Numbered from the stretch's first letter, positions 42,289-51,353 are shown. The stretch is 64,000 nt of DNA from Nostoc sp. MG11 (GCF_014904695.1 NZ_JACXXN010000024.1:1-64000); one strand, 5' to 3'. The notes: generated by a model not told the origin, from the letters alone. Numbers and translations are program-made.

Positions 42289-45200
42289 ATGTCCCTTAAC
42301 TTTGCTTTCGCCCTCAGTCAACAGCAAACTTTTGAACTGCGCTGTAACTATGGCTCACGTCGCTTGGATAAAGCAGAGTTGGTAGCGCTGATTAATTCGT
42401 GTGAGCAAAATTACTATGCTCAACAAAAAGACAGTCTACCTGATCTCATCCAGTTGGGACGCCAACTTTATCAATGGCTAGATGGTAAAGAAGGATGGTT
42501 AAGAAAGTCGCTCAATGAAGCAGATGAGCAAACGATTTATCTGGATTTGATTCAAACCAGCGAAGCACAGGGGTTGAACCCAGAGACACAACGGGTAGCT
42601 TTGGGATTGGCACATTTGCCGTGGGAATTGCTACATGATGGCAGTGGGTTTTTAATAGGACGCCGGAATCTTTCCGTCTTACCAGTACGTTGTGTGCAGC
42701 GGCGTCAAACCCAAGTAATTGGCGTACAAAATCGCCCATTGCGGTTGCTGTTCATGGCGACTTCACCCGAAGATCCCAGAGTTCCGCCTTTAGGTTTTGA
42801 GCGTGAAGAAGCGAACATTTTGCAAGCAACCAAGGATCAACCTTTGGCTTTGATTGTCGAGGAAAGCGGCTCGGTTGCAGAGTTAGCCAATTTGGTGAAA
42901 TCCTATCCAGAAGACTATTTTGATGTCTTTCACCTCACGGGACACGGGATAATTTATACCAAAAAAGATTACGGTTCTTTGCTGGTAAAAGGTGCAATAC
43001 TGCCAGATAATACCCCTTGCTTCATCACTGAGGATGAGGTGGGGAATATCCAACTTACTACCGTCAATGACTTAGCTAGAGCCTTTCGCGGACGCTGGCC
43101 CCGTGTAACTTTTCTCTCTGGTTGTCATACGGGACAGGTTCCTAACAAAGGGACAGTACCCTCAATGGCGCAGGCATTGGTGAAGGCAGGGGCAGGTATA
43201 GTTTTAGGCTGGGCGCGTCCAGTGTATGACCGCACGGGTATTGTAGCAGCACAGGCACTTTATCAAGCTTTAGCGACGGGGGCAACTGTTGAAGCAGCAG
43301 TCAAAGCGGCGCAGCAGGAGATGATTAACCAAGAATGCACCGACTGGCATCTGTTGCGGATGTATCAAGATACACGCCCCATTGCAGAACTGGTGACACC
43401 GCTGAGAACAAGAAATCGTGAAAAGCTGAAGTTCGCAGCGCCAGAGCAAGAATTTCTGGATGAGAATAATCAAATCAAAGTTGCTAGTCAATTTGAGTTT
43501 GTCGGACGCAGACGACCTTTGCAACGGTGTCTCAAGGCATTGCGGGAAACCAGCGACCAAATCGGCGTATTTATTGCCGGAATGGGGGGACTGGGTAAAA
43601 GTAGCTTGGCAGCGCGGTTATGTACACGGGTGGAAGTGCAGCGTTCTAACTTTGCGCGAGTCGTGTTGATTGGCCCTCTGGATGAGATAGGTTTGCTGAA
43701 TAAGCTTTCTAATAAATATGAGCGGTTTGCAGATGTGCCTGCACTTTTGAATGAACCAAAGGTGTCTCTTAAAGGACGGTTGCAAAACTTTTTTGAAGCA
43801 ATAGAAAAAGAACACAACCAACCCTTACTGTTGGTGCTGGATGACTTTGAGCAGAACATCCCCATAGCTAATATTGAAGATGGCTCACTGCGGATGACGG
43901 CAGAAGCTTATGAAATTTTAAAGGCGATTTGTGCAGCATTGGCAGAAACCGGGGCAGAAAGTCGGCTGATTGTCACCTGTCGCTATTTGAAAGAAGACAT
44001 TTTGCCACCTCATCGTCTGCATTTGGAATCTTTAGCAGAGATGAGCAGCAGTGATATTGATAAAATCTGCTTTCCCTTAGATAAAGAAGTTAGGCAACAG
44101 TTAAGAACTCGGCGGATTATTAAGATTGCCGATGGTAATCCCCGCTTGCTGAGGTGGCTATTGGAGGTGATTCAGCAACCAGGATTGGCGGCGGATGAAT
44201 TACTGAATCGGCTAGAGGCGACTGAGCAGAAGTTTCGTGAAAATATTTTGGCACAAACTTTGCTGGATGCTTTGGAACCAGAAGAACAAAAGTTTCTCGC
44301 GCGGTTGAGTGTGTTTCATCTGCCTGTTACTTTTGAAATCATCAACGCTATTTCCCTCTTTTGCTCTCCTCTTCAAAAGCTTGTCAGCCTTAGCCTAGTC
44401 GAGTCCGCCACCACTTACCCAAACCAGCCAGCTAATTACCGGGTGACGACTATTTTAGAACCGTTACTAGAACCAGTATTGAGTGAAGAAGAGTGGCAAG
44501 CAAGCCGACAGCAAGCGGTGAGGAAAATCCATCAAGTTTGGTGGGAGGAGGTTAACAAAAAACTAGAAGCAAATGGACTGGAAATTGTGCGTTTGGGACT
44601 ACTGGCAAGAGAGCAAGAAATTGCTGTTAGCGTTGGGGATAGTATTGCAGCCCATTGGGTGAACAATTCCCGGTTTGTGGAAGCTTTAGAGCTATGTGAG
44701 CAAATTCTGGTAGTTTTTCAAGACCACCGTATCTTGGGAACCATCGCCCGTGCGGAAGAGGTTTTGGGTTTTGTGCAAAAGGCTGTTGTTCATTTTCAGC
44801 AAGCCTTAGACCTGTGCCCTGAAGATGACTTAACAAGAAAAGCCACTACCCTTAACAACATGGCAGGCGTAATTGCCCAACAAGGAGAAATTGCTGGAGC
44901 GATCATACTCTACGAGCAATCTTTGGAAATATATAACCAGATTAGCGATGTCAAAGGTGAAGCCACTACCCGCAACAACATGGCACGAATAATCGCCGAC
45001 CAAGGGGACGTTGCTAGGGCGATCGCACTCTGGGAGAAATGCTTGAGGATATTCAGACAGATTGGCGATATCAAAGGTGAAGCCACTACCCGTAACAACA
45101 TGGCTCAGGTAATTGCCGACCAAGGGGAAATCGCTAGGGCGATCACACTCTGGGAGGAATGCTTGAGGATATTCAGACAGATTGGCGATATCAAAGGTGA

Positions 45201-46107
45201 AGCTACTACCCGCAACAACATGGCACGAATAATCGCCGACCAAGGGGACGTTGCTAGGGCGATCACACTCTGGGAGGAATGCTTGAGAATATTCAGACAG
45301 ATTGGCGATATCAAAGGTGAAGCCACTACCCTCAACAATATGGCTCAGGTAATCGCCGACCAAGGGGACATTGCTAGAGCAATCAAACTCTGGGAGCGAT
45401 CCTTGGAAATAAAAGAGCAGATTGGCGATGTCAAAGGTAAAGCCATTACTTTCAACAACATGGCTATGGTAATTGCCCAACAAGGGGGCATAGCTATAGC
45501 GATCGTACTCTGGGAGCAATCCTTGAAAATATTTGAGCAGATTGGCGATGTTAAAAACAAAGCCAATACTCTGGCAAACATGGCTTATTGGGTGAGTGAA
45601 AGAGATGAAGCTAGACAATTGCTAAATCTGCAAGCTGCTTCGGCACTAGGACAGGTTCGTGCTTATGTTGTTTTAGTGAGAGTTCTGAATAACTTAGGCG
45701 TAACAGATGAAAGCAATGGATTAGTTTACTTAGCTCAAGCAATCTGGCTGACACTGAGGATTGAAGTCCCCTTAGCAGATACCATTGAGTTAATTAATGT
45801 TTTATATAATAGAATTCCTCAAGGTGATGAACTCAAAGCTTTGCTAGGAGCAACGGCAATGTTCTTTTGCCAACTCAGAGGTGAAGGTCATCCCCAATTA
45901 GAAGAACTTCAAGAACGTAGTTTCGAGATTATATTAGGGGCGGCGAGTGCCCAACGAATTGAGACACAGGAAGCGTTTGATGCTTGGTTTGCTCAGCAAC
46001 AGTTAAATGAGCCAGAATATTTCCTTCCCCGACTCAATCAACGCCTAGAGGAGATAGTTGAGGATGGGTGGTTATTTCACCGCAGTCAAGTTTCAACAGG
46101 CGGATAA
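42289..46107 (+). CDS. CHAT protease - STAND/NACHT-like NTPase - TPR protein
   Basis: ATG 42289 (MSLNFAFAL) is preferred to a TTG eight codons earlier. The 1272-residue protein has three parts. Residues 1-380 form a CHAT (caspase-like) peptidase with the dyad His219 (VFHLTGHG) and Cys279 (FLSGCHTG). Residues 395-790 are a STAND NTPase: FVGRRRPLQ, P-loop IAGMGGLGKSSLA (about 428-440), Walker B LLLVLDDFEQ (about 513-522) and a winged-helix-like part. The C-terminus is a TPR sensor with six 40-residue units almost identical at DNA level. This architecture is known from antiphage and programmed-death systems, where ligand sensing by the repeats triggers protease activity. The target substrate is not apparent. 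Confidence 0.92.
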   Translation: MSLNFAFALSQQQTFELRCNYGSRRLDKAELVALINSCEQNYYAQQKDSLPDLIQLGRQLYQWLDGKEGWLRKSLNEADEQTIYLDLIQTSEAQGLNPETQRVALGLAHLPWELLHDGSGFLIGRRNLSVLPVRCVQRRQTQVIGVQNRPLRLLFMATSPEDPRVPPLGFEREEANILQATKDQPLALIVEESGSVAELANLVKSYPEDYFDVFHLTGHGIIYTKKDYGSLLVKGAILPDNTPCFITEDEVGNIQLTTVNDLARAFRGRWPRVTFLSGCHTGQVPNKGTVPSMAQALVKAGAGIVLGWARPVYDRTGIVAAQALYQALATGATVEAAVKAAQQEMINQECTDWHLLRMYQDTRPIAELVTPLRTRNREKLKFAAPEQEFLDENNQIKVASQFEFVGRRRPLQRCLKALRETSDQIGVFIAGMGGLGKSSLAARLCTRVEVQRSNFARVVLIGPLDEIGLLNKLSNKYERFADVPALLNEPKVSLKGRLQNFFEAIEKEHNQPLLLVLDDFEQNIPIANIEDGSLRMTAEAYEILKAICAALAETGAESRLIVTCRYLKEDILPPHRLHLESLAEMSSSDIDKICFPLDKEVRQQLRTRRIIKIADGNPRLLRWLLEVIQQPGLAADELLNRLEATEQKFRENILAQTLLDALEPEEQKFLARLSVFHLPVTFEIINAISLFCSPLQKLVSLSLVESATTYPNQPANYRVTTILEPLLEPVLSEEEWQASRQQAVRKIHQVWWEEVNKKLEANGLEIVRLGLLAREQEIAVSVGDSIAAHWVNNSRFVEALELCEQILVVFQDHRILGTIARAEEVLGFVQKAVVHFQQALDLCPEDDLTRKATTLNNMAGVIAQQGEIAGAIILYEQSLEIYNQISDVKGEATTRNNMARIIADQGDVARAIALWEKCLRIFRQIGDIKGEATTRNNMAQVIADQGEIARAITLWEECLRIFRQIGDIKGEATTRNNMARIIADQGDVARAITLWEECLRIFRQIGDIKGEATTLNNMAQVIADQGDIARAIKLWERSLEIKEQIGDVKGKAITFNNMAMVIAQQGGIAIAIVLWEQSLKIFEQIGDVKNKANTLANMAYWVSERDEARQLLNLQAASALGQVRAYVVLVRVLNNLGVTDESNGLVYLAQAIWLTLRIEVPLADTIELINVLYNRIPQGDELKALLGATAMFFCQLRGEGHPQLEELQERSFEIILGAASAQRIETQEAFDAWFAQQQLNEPEYFLPRLNQRLEEIVEDGWLFHRSQVSTGG
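44839..45558. repeat. Six 120-bp TPR-coding tandem units
   Basis: Units start at 44839, 44959, 45079, 45199, 45319 and 45439. The second to fourth are nearly identical (each with GTGAAGCCACTACCCG-type starts), encoding GEATTRNNMARIIADQGDVA and variants. The very low divergence points to recent unit duplication or gene conversion. Long shadow frames on the minus strand arise from this regularity. Confidence 0.9.
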
Positions 46108-46109
46108 GA

Positions 46110-46199
46110 GGAGATGCGATCGCCGCGTTACTCTTAAATTAATTGGCGACAATATAACCAGCTTATGCAATCCCTAAATATTACATTGCCAGATGCGAT
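46110..46199. repeat. 90-bp direct repeat, copy 1
   Basis: This copy begins two bases after the CHAT gene stop and is identical to 46680-46769. It carries the first ten codons of the small antitoxin-like gene (MQSLNITLPD) and then runs out of frame (stop near 46220). Confidence 0.85.
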
Positions 46200-46220
46200 A
46201 TGGAATCTCAACTAATATAA

Positions 46221-46409
46221 ACTTCTCCCGACATTCTTTCTGGTACACCCGTTTTCTATGGAACTCGCGTACCATTACAAACATTAATTGATTATCTAGA
46301 AGCAGGCGATCGCCTCGACGACTTTCTAGAAGATTTTCCCACTGTGAGCCGCGCACAGGCAACAGCATTTCTCAATCAAGCAGGTGATGTGGTTAGTATT
46401 ACACCGTAA
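46221..46409 (+). pseudogene. DUF433 antitoxin fragment
   Basis: This 62-codon fragment reads DILSGTPVFYGTRVPLQTLI then DYLEAGDRLDDFLEDFPTVS and ends VVSITP-stop. It matches the DUF433 (VapB-like) helix-turn-helix antitoxin core but lacks its start and first strand. DUF433 proteins commonly pair with PIN-domain or similar toxins. The missing 5' end coincides with the end of the 90-bp duplication, so it was probably cut by that rearrangement. Confidence 0.75.
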
Positions 46410-46419
46410 AGTCAAAAAT

Positions 46420-46614
46420 TCACTCTGCTGTAAAAGCAAATACCGCCCTTAACACTTCTGAGGTAAGAGTCGGATAGTTTTCTAGCACTTGTTGTTGTGT
46501 CTATCCCGTAGCAAACAAACCCAACAAGAACTCTACAGATAAACGAGTTCCTTTCACAGTCGGCTTACCTAGGAGAATTTTGGGATCTGAATGAATATAC
46601 TGTCGCCAGTCCAT
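46420..46614 (-). pseudogene. DUF433 antitoxin with in-frame TAG
   Basis: From ATG 46614 the frame reads MDWRQYIHSDPKILLGKPTV and KGTRLSVEFLLGLFATG, then TAG, then TQQQVLENYPTLTSEVLRAV FAFTAE and a final TGA at 46420. A TGG-to-TAG change at the position of the usual Trp (GWT) explains the interruption. An intact 65-residue DUF433 protein would be expected. The toxin partner is not seen adjacent, so the pair is probably dead. Confidence 0.8.
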
Positions 46615-46679
46615 AGTTTTTACTCCGACTAAGCTACAGCTATTGTTGCACAATATGATTTTTGTCGGCTTAGTGAAGG

Positions 46680-46769
46680 GGAGATGCGATCGCCGCGTTA
46701 CTCTTAAATTAATTGGCGACAATATAACCAGCTTATGCAATCCCTAAATATTACATTGCCAGATGCGAT
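46680..46769. repeat. 90-bp direct repeat, copy 2
   Basis: The sequence is identical to 46110-46199, 570 bp upstream. Here it runs on into the intact small gene at 46735-46890, so this copy looks like the original and the other a truncated duplicate. A shorter related piece, GCGTTACTTTTAAATTAATTAG, is at about 47016. Confidence 0.85.
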
Positions 46770-46890
46770 CGCTAATGCTCTCAATGCTTATATTGGCGAT
46801 CAGGAAGTTTCTTTACCTGCTAATGCCATTGTAGAAACTGCCCTCGAAGAGTTTCTCTACCAACGTGGCTATTTACCTCCACGAAAGTAA
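46735..46890 (+). CDS. Small antitoxin-like protein
   Basis: The 51-residue product starts MQSLNITLPDAIANALNAYI, continues GDQEVSLPANAIVETALEEF and ends LYQRGYLPPRK. The opening strand (LNITLP) followed by two helices suggests a ribbon-helix-helix antitoxin of the type found before PIN or RelE toxins. No intact toxin gene follows. The next 150 bp have no frame that I recognise, and the locus ends in repeats. The first ten codons are duplicated at 46164. Confidence 0.65.
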   Translation: MQSLNITLPDAIANALNAYIGDQEVSLPANAIVETALEEFLYQRGYLPPRK

Positions 46891-47060
46891 GGTTTATCCC
46901 TTACTCCTGCGCCAAAGGGAAGTGGATTTAAAGATACTTCGGTAAATCACGATAAAATTCTAGCTGAACAAGCGTTTTCACAGTCATTGCCACCAAACAC
47001 ACCTTGATGCCATCGCGTTACTTTTAAATTAATTAGCCTCAAGATTCATTCACAAAGCTC

Positions 47061-47270
47061 AGAGGTTCATTTGCGAAGCTCAAAGGTTCATTTGCGAAGC
47101 TCAAAGGTTCATCGACGAAGCTCAAAGGTTCATTCACGAAACTCAAAGGTTCATTCACGAAGCTCAAAGGTTCATCGACGAAGCTCAAAGGTTCATTCAC
47201 GAAGCTCAAAGGTTCATTCACGAAGCTCAAAGGTTCATCGACGAAGCTCAAAGGTTCATTCACGAAGCCC
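47061..47270. repeat. 21-bp tandem repeat tract (10 units)
   Basis: Ten 21-bp units with consensus AAAGGTTCATYSACGAAGCT plus C follow head to tail, with a partial unit at 47045-47060. Minus-strand translation gives NEPLSFV/DEPLSFV heptads; the plus strand is also open (RSSKVHS). The core TTCATYSACGAAG is shared with the tract at 541-792, 46 kb away. Confidence 0.88.
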
Positions 47271-47347
47271 AAAGCCTTGTCTGCGTAACGCACTCTCCGA
47301 AAGTCGCTCAATTGAAAGTTAATAGTGTCTTACTCAATACGGTTCGC

Positions 47348-47475
47348 ATAAGATCCCCCCGCCTGCGGCGACCCCCTTTTTAAGGGGGTAAAGATCAGAA
47401 AAAGCCCCCCTTTTTAAGGGGGTAAAGATCAGAAAAAGCCCCCCTTTTTAAGGGGGGTTGGGGGGATCTTCGAGA
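47348..47475. repeat. Interspersed G/C-rich hairpin repeats
   Basis: Three copies of CCCCTTTTTAAGGGGG with AAAGATCAGAAAAAG spacers are framed by GATCCCCCCG and GGGGGGATC ends, giving a roughly 120-bp inverted-repeat element of the same family as 839-1060. Confidence 0.8.
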
Positions 47476-47507
47476 GACAAACATGTTAACCGAACTGTAT
47501 TGGTGTC

Positions 47508-47981
47508 TTACCCTACCTCATACATCTGTTTATGCTTGGCTAAAAGCTGGAGATATTTCTCATTTGTCTTTGCTTCTACCCACTTGGCTTTAAATATTGC
47601 CGCTGATTCCGCTTTAACTGGATCTACTTCGTAGGGTAAAATCTCTTTTTTAGAGCTTGTATTTTGCGAATCTTGTTTATATTTTCTGCCGCTTTTATGA
47701 TTAGCATAACGGCGAGAGCGGGTATAACCCATTTGAATAAACTTTCTTGCCATATCTGCACCGACAAAATCATCTTGTTCTAAATAAGCAAGAAAAAGCT
47801 CGTAAATTTTCTCGCTCGACTCTTTGGCAATATCAGGAGTTTTGAACCGCCAGTAAGGAAGAATTTCTGATTTATAAGGTTCTACCAAAAGTACACCCTG
47901 CTCACCTTTGCCAACACGATAGAGTTCAGGATGTTGCCGAAAATCGATATTTGGAAAGTCTAAAGAATAATCAAATGGCAT
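47508..47981 (-). CDS. DUF4385 family protein
   Basis: The 157-residue product matches the DUF4385 pattern: FDYSLDFPNIDFRQHPELYR, VGKGEQGVLLVEPYKSEILP, YWRFKTPDIAKESSEKIYEL, YLEQDDFVGADMARKFIQMG and YTRSRRYANHKSGRKY. This family is widespread as a single gene and has no established function. It is often about 150-160 residues long, as here. The C-terminal tail is basic and variable. The protein is soluble with no signal peptide. No neighbour gives a hint on function. Confidence 0.88.
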   Translation of the reverse strand: MPFDYSLDFPNIDFRQHPELYRVGKGEQGVLLVEPYKSEILPYWRFKTPDIAKESSEKIYELFLAYLEQDDFVGADMARKFIQMGYTRSRRYANHKSGRKYKQDSQNTSSKKEILPYEVDPVKAESAAIFKAKWVEAKTNEKYLQLLAKHKQMYEVG

Positions 47982-48058
47982 GGGAACTGTTTATGATAAA
48001 TAATAAACTTTAAGAAAAAAGTTTAACTTCTATCTCAGTACAGAAATTTGGTTCTACT

Positions 48059-48526
48059 ATGCTATCTAGCCCCAAGTCTGTTAACAGTGTCCTAGCTCCG
48101 GGTAATCTGCGTAAAGTGCATCACATTGCTCTCAACGTTAAAGATATGCAAGCTTCCCGGTACTTTTATGGCAGTATCCTGGGTTTGCATGAACTTGTTG
48201 GCGATGAAGTACCCGCAACTCTGCTTGAACTTGTTGCAGCGGGGAAAGTAGCCAATTTTGTTACACCTGATGGTACAATTCTGGATTTATTTGGTACACC
48301 CGATTTGACACCACCAGATCCAAATCCAGAACGGAGTTTCACCAGAGCATATCACCTTGCCTTTGATATAGATCCGCAGTTATTTGAGCAAGCGGTGGCA
48401 GTAATCAGAGAGAATCAAATACCGATCGCACACGGCCCAGTTACCCGTCCTACTGGTAGAGGTGTGTACTTTTACGATCCTGATGGCTTTATGATTGAAA
48501 TTCGTTGCGATCCAGAAACTACTTAA
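48059..48526 (+). CDS. VOC family protein (glyoxalase/dioxygenase-like)
   Basis: The 155-residue protein has a single VOC unit: KVHHIALNVKDMQASRYFYG, SILGLHELVGDE, TRAYHLAFDIDPQLFEQAV and GRGVYFYDPDGFMIEIRCDP. Metal ligands are expected at His of VHHIAL, His of AYHLAF and Glu of MIEIRC. The YFYDPDGxxIEI ending is typical of glyoxalase/bleomycin-resistance proteins. The substrate is unknown. A small gene of unknown function follows 19 bp downstream with its own Shine-Dalgarno, so the two are likely an operon. Confidence 0.85.
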   Translation: MLSSPKSVNSVLAPGNLRKVHHIALNVKDMQASRYFYGSILGLHELVGDEVPATLLELVAAGKVANFVTPDGTILDLFGTPDLTPPDPNPERSFTRAYHLAFDIDPQLFEQAVAVIRENQIPIAHGPVTRPTGRGVYFYDPDGFMIEIRCDPETT

Positions 48527-48545
48527 TTTAGGAGTAATAACAAAA

Positions 48546-48848
48546 GTGTCTACTTTGAGCGAGAAATCAATGCAGATATTTAAAGTAATCGAAGAGACAA
48601 TCACAAAACCGCCAATTCCGCACGAACCATATAAGCAATCATTGAAAGCTTGGGCGATGTATTGTCTGCGAGACAAAGGTTTTAAAGTCGTTTACGCTCA
48701 AAACGCTGACTTTGCTATTGAAATTAAAGGCGGGGAAAAGCTGTATTTTAAAGTTTCAAATAATGCTGATGATTTAGACAATACTATTAACTGGATAGTT
48801 TGGGATAGTACAACTAAAAGCGCCAGCCTTATTCCACAAAAATCTTAA
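48546..48848 (+). CDS. Small hypothetical protein
   Basis: GTG 48546 is chosen because TTAGGAG stands 11 bases before it. An internal ATG at 48570 and an upstream frame into the VOC gene are less supported. The 100-residue product (MQIFKVIEETITKPPIPHEP, SLKAWAMYCLRDKGFKVVYA, QNADFAIEIKGGEKLYFKVS) has a helix-beta-beta order like small PD-(D/E)XK or restriction-endonuclease-like cores (DFAIEIKGG, E-x-K). That is only suggestive. Its stop overlaps the stop of the convergent methyltransferase by four bases. Confidence 0.6.
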   Translation: MSTLSEKSMQIFKVIEETITKPPIPHEPYKQSLKAWAMYCLRDKGFKVVYAQNADFAIEIKGGEKLYFKVSNNADDLDNTINWIVWDSTTKSASLIPQKS

Positions 48849-49600
48849 GCCTGCTTTTCAAATATCATTAAATGCTGCTGAGGTAACAAATTTTTGGTTT
48901 CGCGCCAAACTAAACCAGCAGCTTGCATCTCTTTGCGTACTTGCTTTTGAGTCATCTTATGCAGACGCTTAATCATAATAAAAGGATTTTCGCCCCGGTA
49001 CTCGACCAGCGCCACCCTACCCCCTGGTTTAAGTGCTTTCACAATCCCTTGCATGACTTCTTGGGGATACTCAAGTTCGTGGTATGCATCCACCATTAAG
49101 GCTAAATCAATACTTGCAAATGGGAGGTTGGGGTTAGTAAGAGTTGCCAAAACAGGCTCAACATTGGTGATATTTTTCTCCTGTTTGAAAAACTCGATGA
49201 TATCCAGCATTTCTGGCTGAATATCTACAGCAAACACTTTTCCTTCTGTTAACAACGGCGCGAGGCGAAAGCTCATATAACCTGTACCAGCGCCAATATC
49301 TGCGACTACATCGTTAGGTTTTAGGTTAAGCATACCGACTATCTTACTTGGTTGTTCCTCCGCCTCTCGATTGAGACGTTCTAGCCAACCTGCGCCTATG
49401 TGTCCCATAACTTGAGCAATTTCTCGCTCCATGTAGTATTTACCGATACCATCTGGACTGTGGATTACCCGTTGTTTATAAGCGGTGGGGGTTGACGAAG
49501 CAGCAATTGCAATATTAGCTGGGTTAAGTATTAAGACTCCCAGCATCACCAAGATAATTAGTATTGAAGATAAAAAATTAGACTTGTGATCATGTATCAT
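48845..49600 (-). CDS. Exported/anchored class I methyltransferase
   Basis: The 251-residue protein begins with a hydrophobic N-terminus (FLSSILIILVMLGVLILNPA), indicating a signal peptide or anchor. A Rossmann methyltransferase follows: VVADIGAGTGYMSFRLAPLL, VFAVDIQPEMLDII, LALMVDAYHELEYPQEVMQG and GGRVALVEYRGENPF. A signal sequence on a SAM-dependent enzyme is unusual, since SAM is cytoplasmic, and similar cyanobacterial proteins are annotated simply as methyltransferases. The active face may therefore remain cytoplasmic with the helix as an anchor. The substrate is unknown. Confidence 0.85.
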   Translation of the reverse strand: MIHDHKSNFLSSILIILVMLGVLILNPANIAIAASSTPTAYKQRVIHSPDGIGKYYMEREIAQVMGHIGAGWLERLNREAEEQPSKIVGMLNLKPNDVVADIGAGTGYMSFRLAPLLTEGKVFAVDIQPEMLDIIEFFKQEKNITNVEPVLATLTNPNLPFASIDLALMVDAYHELEYPQEVMQGIVKALKPGGRVALVEYRGENPFIMIKRLHKMTQKQVRKEMQAAGLVWRETKNLLPQQHLMIFEKQA

Positions 49601-49674
49601 ATTCAGTCTGAAATGCAGCTTTGCATATAACTGTAGGGTATTGAGAAACGCAGAGGTTTAATTTTATTTGTTTA

Positions 49675-51231
49675 TTAAATCACGAATGGTTCAAGTTCGC
49701 GGTTATGCCACTGTTCCCCAATACGCTCAGCTACTAAAGGTCTAATCACAAACTTGGGTGGACGACCATCTAAAACATCAATCCGCACACAGGAGTAAGG
49801 TAGTCGCTTCTGGAAGTTGTAGTCATGACGACCGACAAAAAGCATTGAATCAGCGACTTTACGAGTGGATTTACTGGCAATTTCCGTAAAAGTTTCTAGC
49901 AATTCAGTCCCCTCTTTTCTTTGATAGCGGGGACGATGACCACTCCCACCAGAGATAATACAGTTGATGTTAGAGTCAGCAAATCCAGTATTAACTGTGC
50001 GGAGATATTCCAAACAGTGCGCGTGACCGTTTAAAATCAAATCGACTATTGAACGCTCTTTAACTAGGGAACCAAGAGTTTCAGCTACCTGTTCAAACAC
50101 CCAGCGCAGGCGATGGCGTACCGCTAAAGTTTGCGCCTGATCCCACTTGGTTGCTTCTGTGACGTAGGGGGGATGGTGGAAAAAGATGACGCGTCCGCGC
50201 ACTTCGGAAGTATTCCAAGATTCGATCAGCCTGCTTCGCAACCAGTCAAGTTGTTCAAAGTCGATCGCAGGCATTTTGTGAGATGCTAATTGTTTTTCAA
50301 TGTCGATTTTAATCTCGTTGATTTGGTCGAGTTTGGCACTAAGATCATCGAGTTGCTCAGCTTCGCTAGGCTTATCTGGATTGAGGCGATCGCATATTCC
50401 CAAAATCTGCAATTCTTCTTGATCTATCTCCTGGCGACGCTTTTCCAATTCCCGCCGATAAATTTCCCCCTCTTGAGTTGCAGGTAGAGGTGATGGTGTA
50501 TTAAAGGTATTGGAATCCAAAGCGAAAAAGTCAATCCCGCCGTAACGAAAGGTGTAATAACGATTGGGTAAGCGGGTGAAATGTCCCGGTTCGTAACGTA
50601 AACAGCGCCCCGTATCGGTCTTAGCAGTATAATGCTCATCTAGGTGACGCTCTAAATCTTCTCCCTTATAGTCCAGAAACGCCCGTGCATAAGCATCACC
50701 TTGATATGATCCATGCCAACCAATCTCGATGTCTTTGTAGCGTAACAAGCGGCGCAGTGGTAACGTAGTTCCAGCCACCCATCGATACATCAGTGGCACA
50801 TCATAATAATCATGATTCCCAAGCACTGGTAGAAACGGCAAATTAAACACCATGCGATCGTAGGGAATGCTTTTAGGGTTCTCGCCACCTACTATAAATT
50901 CCCGGTAAGGTTCGATAAAGTTTGTCCGGTAATACTCCTGAGAACCCACCACATAAATTACATCGCCTGTGTGTAATACAAAACGGCAATCCTCGCGGTG
51001 CGGAAGCATCATTTCAGCAACCTTTCGTTGAGGATGATGTCCGTAATGGGACTTAGTACCAGAATCACCAATAACTATAAACGAAAATTCTGGACTATCT
51101 TCCCTGCGATCGTCCACAACCATACAGGTTTGGTCAATTCCTCGTTGCACAATACTCGGATGCATCCACCGTACCCGTTCTTTCATCTTTTGAATTTTCA
51201 CGGGAATTGGTGGATCAGAAATCAATTTCAT
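49675..51231 (-). CDS. Calcineurin-like metallophosphoesterase
   Basis: The 518-residue protein has the metallophosphatase motif series: FIVIGDSGTKSHYG (D), VLHTGDVIYV (GD), PVLGNHDYYD (GNHD), VIFFHHPPYVTEA (H) and ILNGHAHCLEYL (GHxH). An insertion of about 100 residues, including a glutamate-rich helix, lies between GNHD and the histidine (around 230-320). The length and insert are typical for a cyanobacterial subgroup. There is no signal peptide, so it is probably cytoplasmic. Substrates in the family range from phosphoproteins to cyclic nucleotides and phosphate esters and cannot be inferred. Confidence 0.9.
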   Translation of the reverse strand: MKLISDPPIPVKIQKMKERVRWMHPSIVQRGIDQTCMVVDDRREDSPEFSFIVIGDSGTKSHYGHHPQRKVAEMMLPHREDCRFVLHTGDVIYVVGSQEYYRTNFIEPYREFIVGGENPKSIPYDRMVFNLPFLPVLGNHDYYDVPLMYRWVAGTTLPLRRLLRYKDIEIGWHGSYQGDAYARAFLDYKGEDLERHLDEHYTAKTDTGRCLRYEPGHFTRLPNRYYTFRYGGIDFFALDSNTFNTPSPLPATQEGEIYRRELEKRRQEIDQEELQILGICDRLNPDKPSEAEQLDDLSAKLDQINEIKIDIEKQLASHKMPAIDFEQLDWLRSRLIESWNTSEVRGRVIFFHHPPYVTEATKWDQAQTLAVRHRLRWVFEQVAETLGSLVKERSIVDLILNGHAHCLEYLRTVNTGFADSNINCIISGGSGHRPRYQRKEGTELLETFTEIASKSTRKVADSMLFVGRHDYNFQKRLPYSCVRIDVLDGRPPKFVIRPLVAERIGEQWHNRELEPFVI

Positions 51232-51353
51232 GGCAAATGACTCTTGAATGCCTAACGCACAAGCTGATTGTAACGAAATAATAAGGGTTTATTTTAAATC
51301 TCGCCTTAAGGGGGTGCAGAGGGGCAGGGGGCCAATGAGAAAATTATTAACTC

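Noticed and set aside
44830-45618. Minus-strand frame of 262 codons with repeats
   Set aside because: It is the mirror of the 120-bp TPR units of the CHAT protein, kept open by the repeat period.
47071-47322. Plus-strand RSSKVH repeat frame
   Set aside because: It is an automatic result of the 21-bp period; both strands are open, so neither counts as evidence for a protein.
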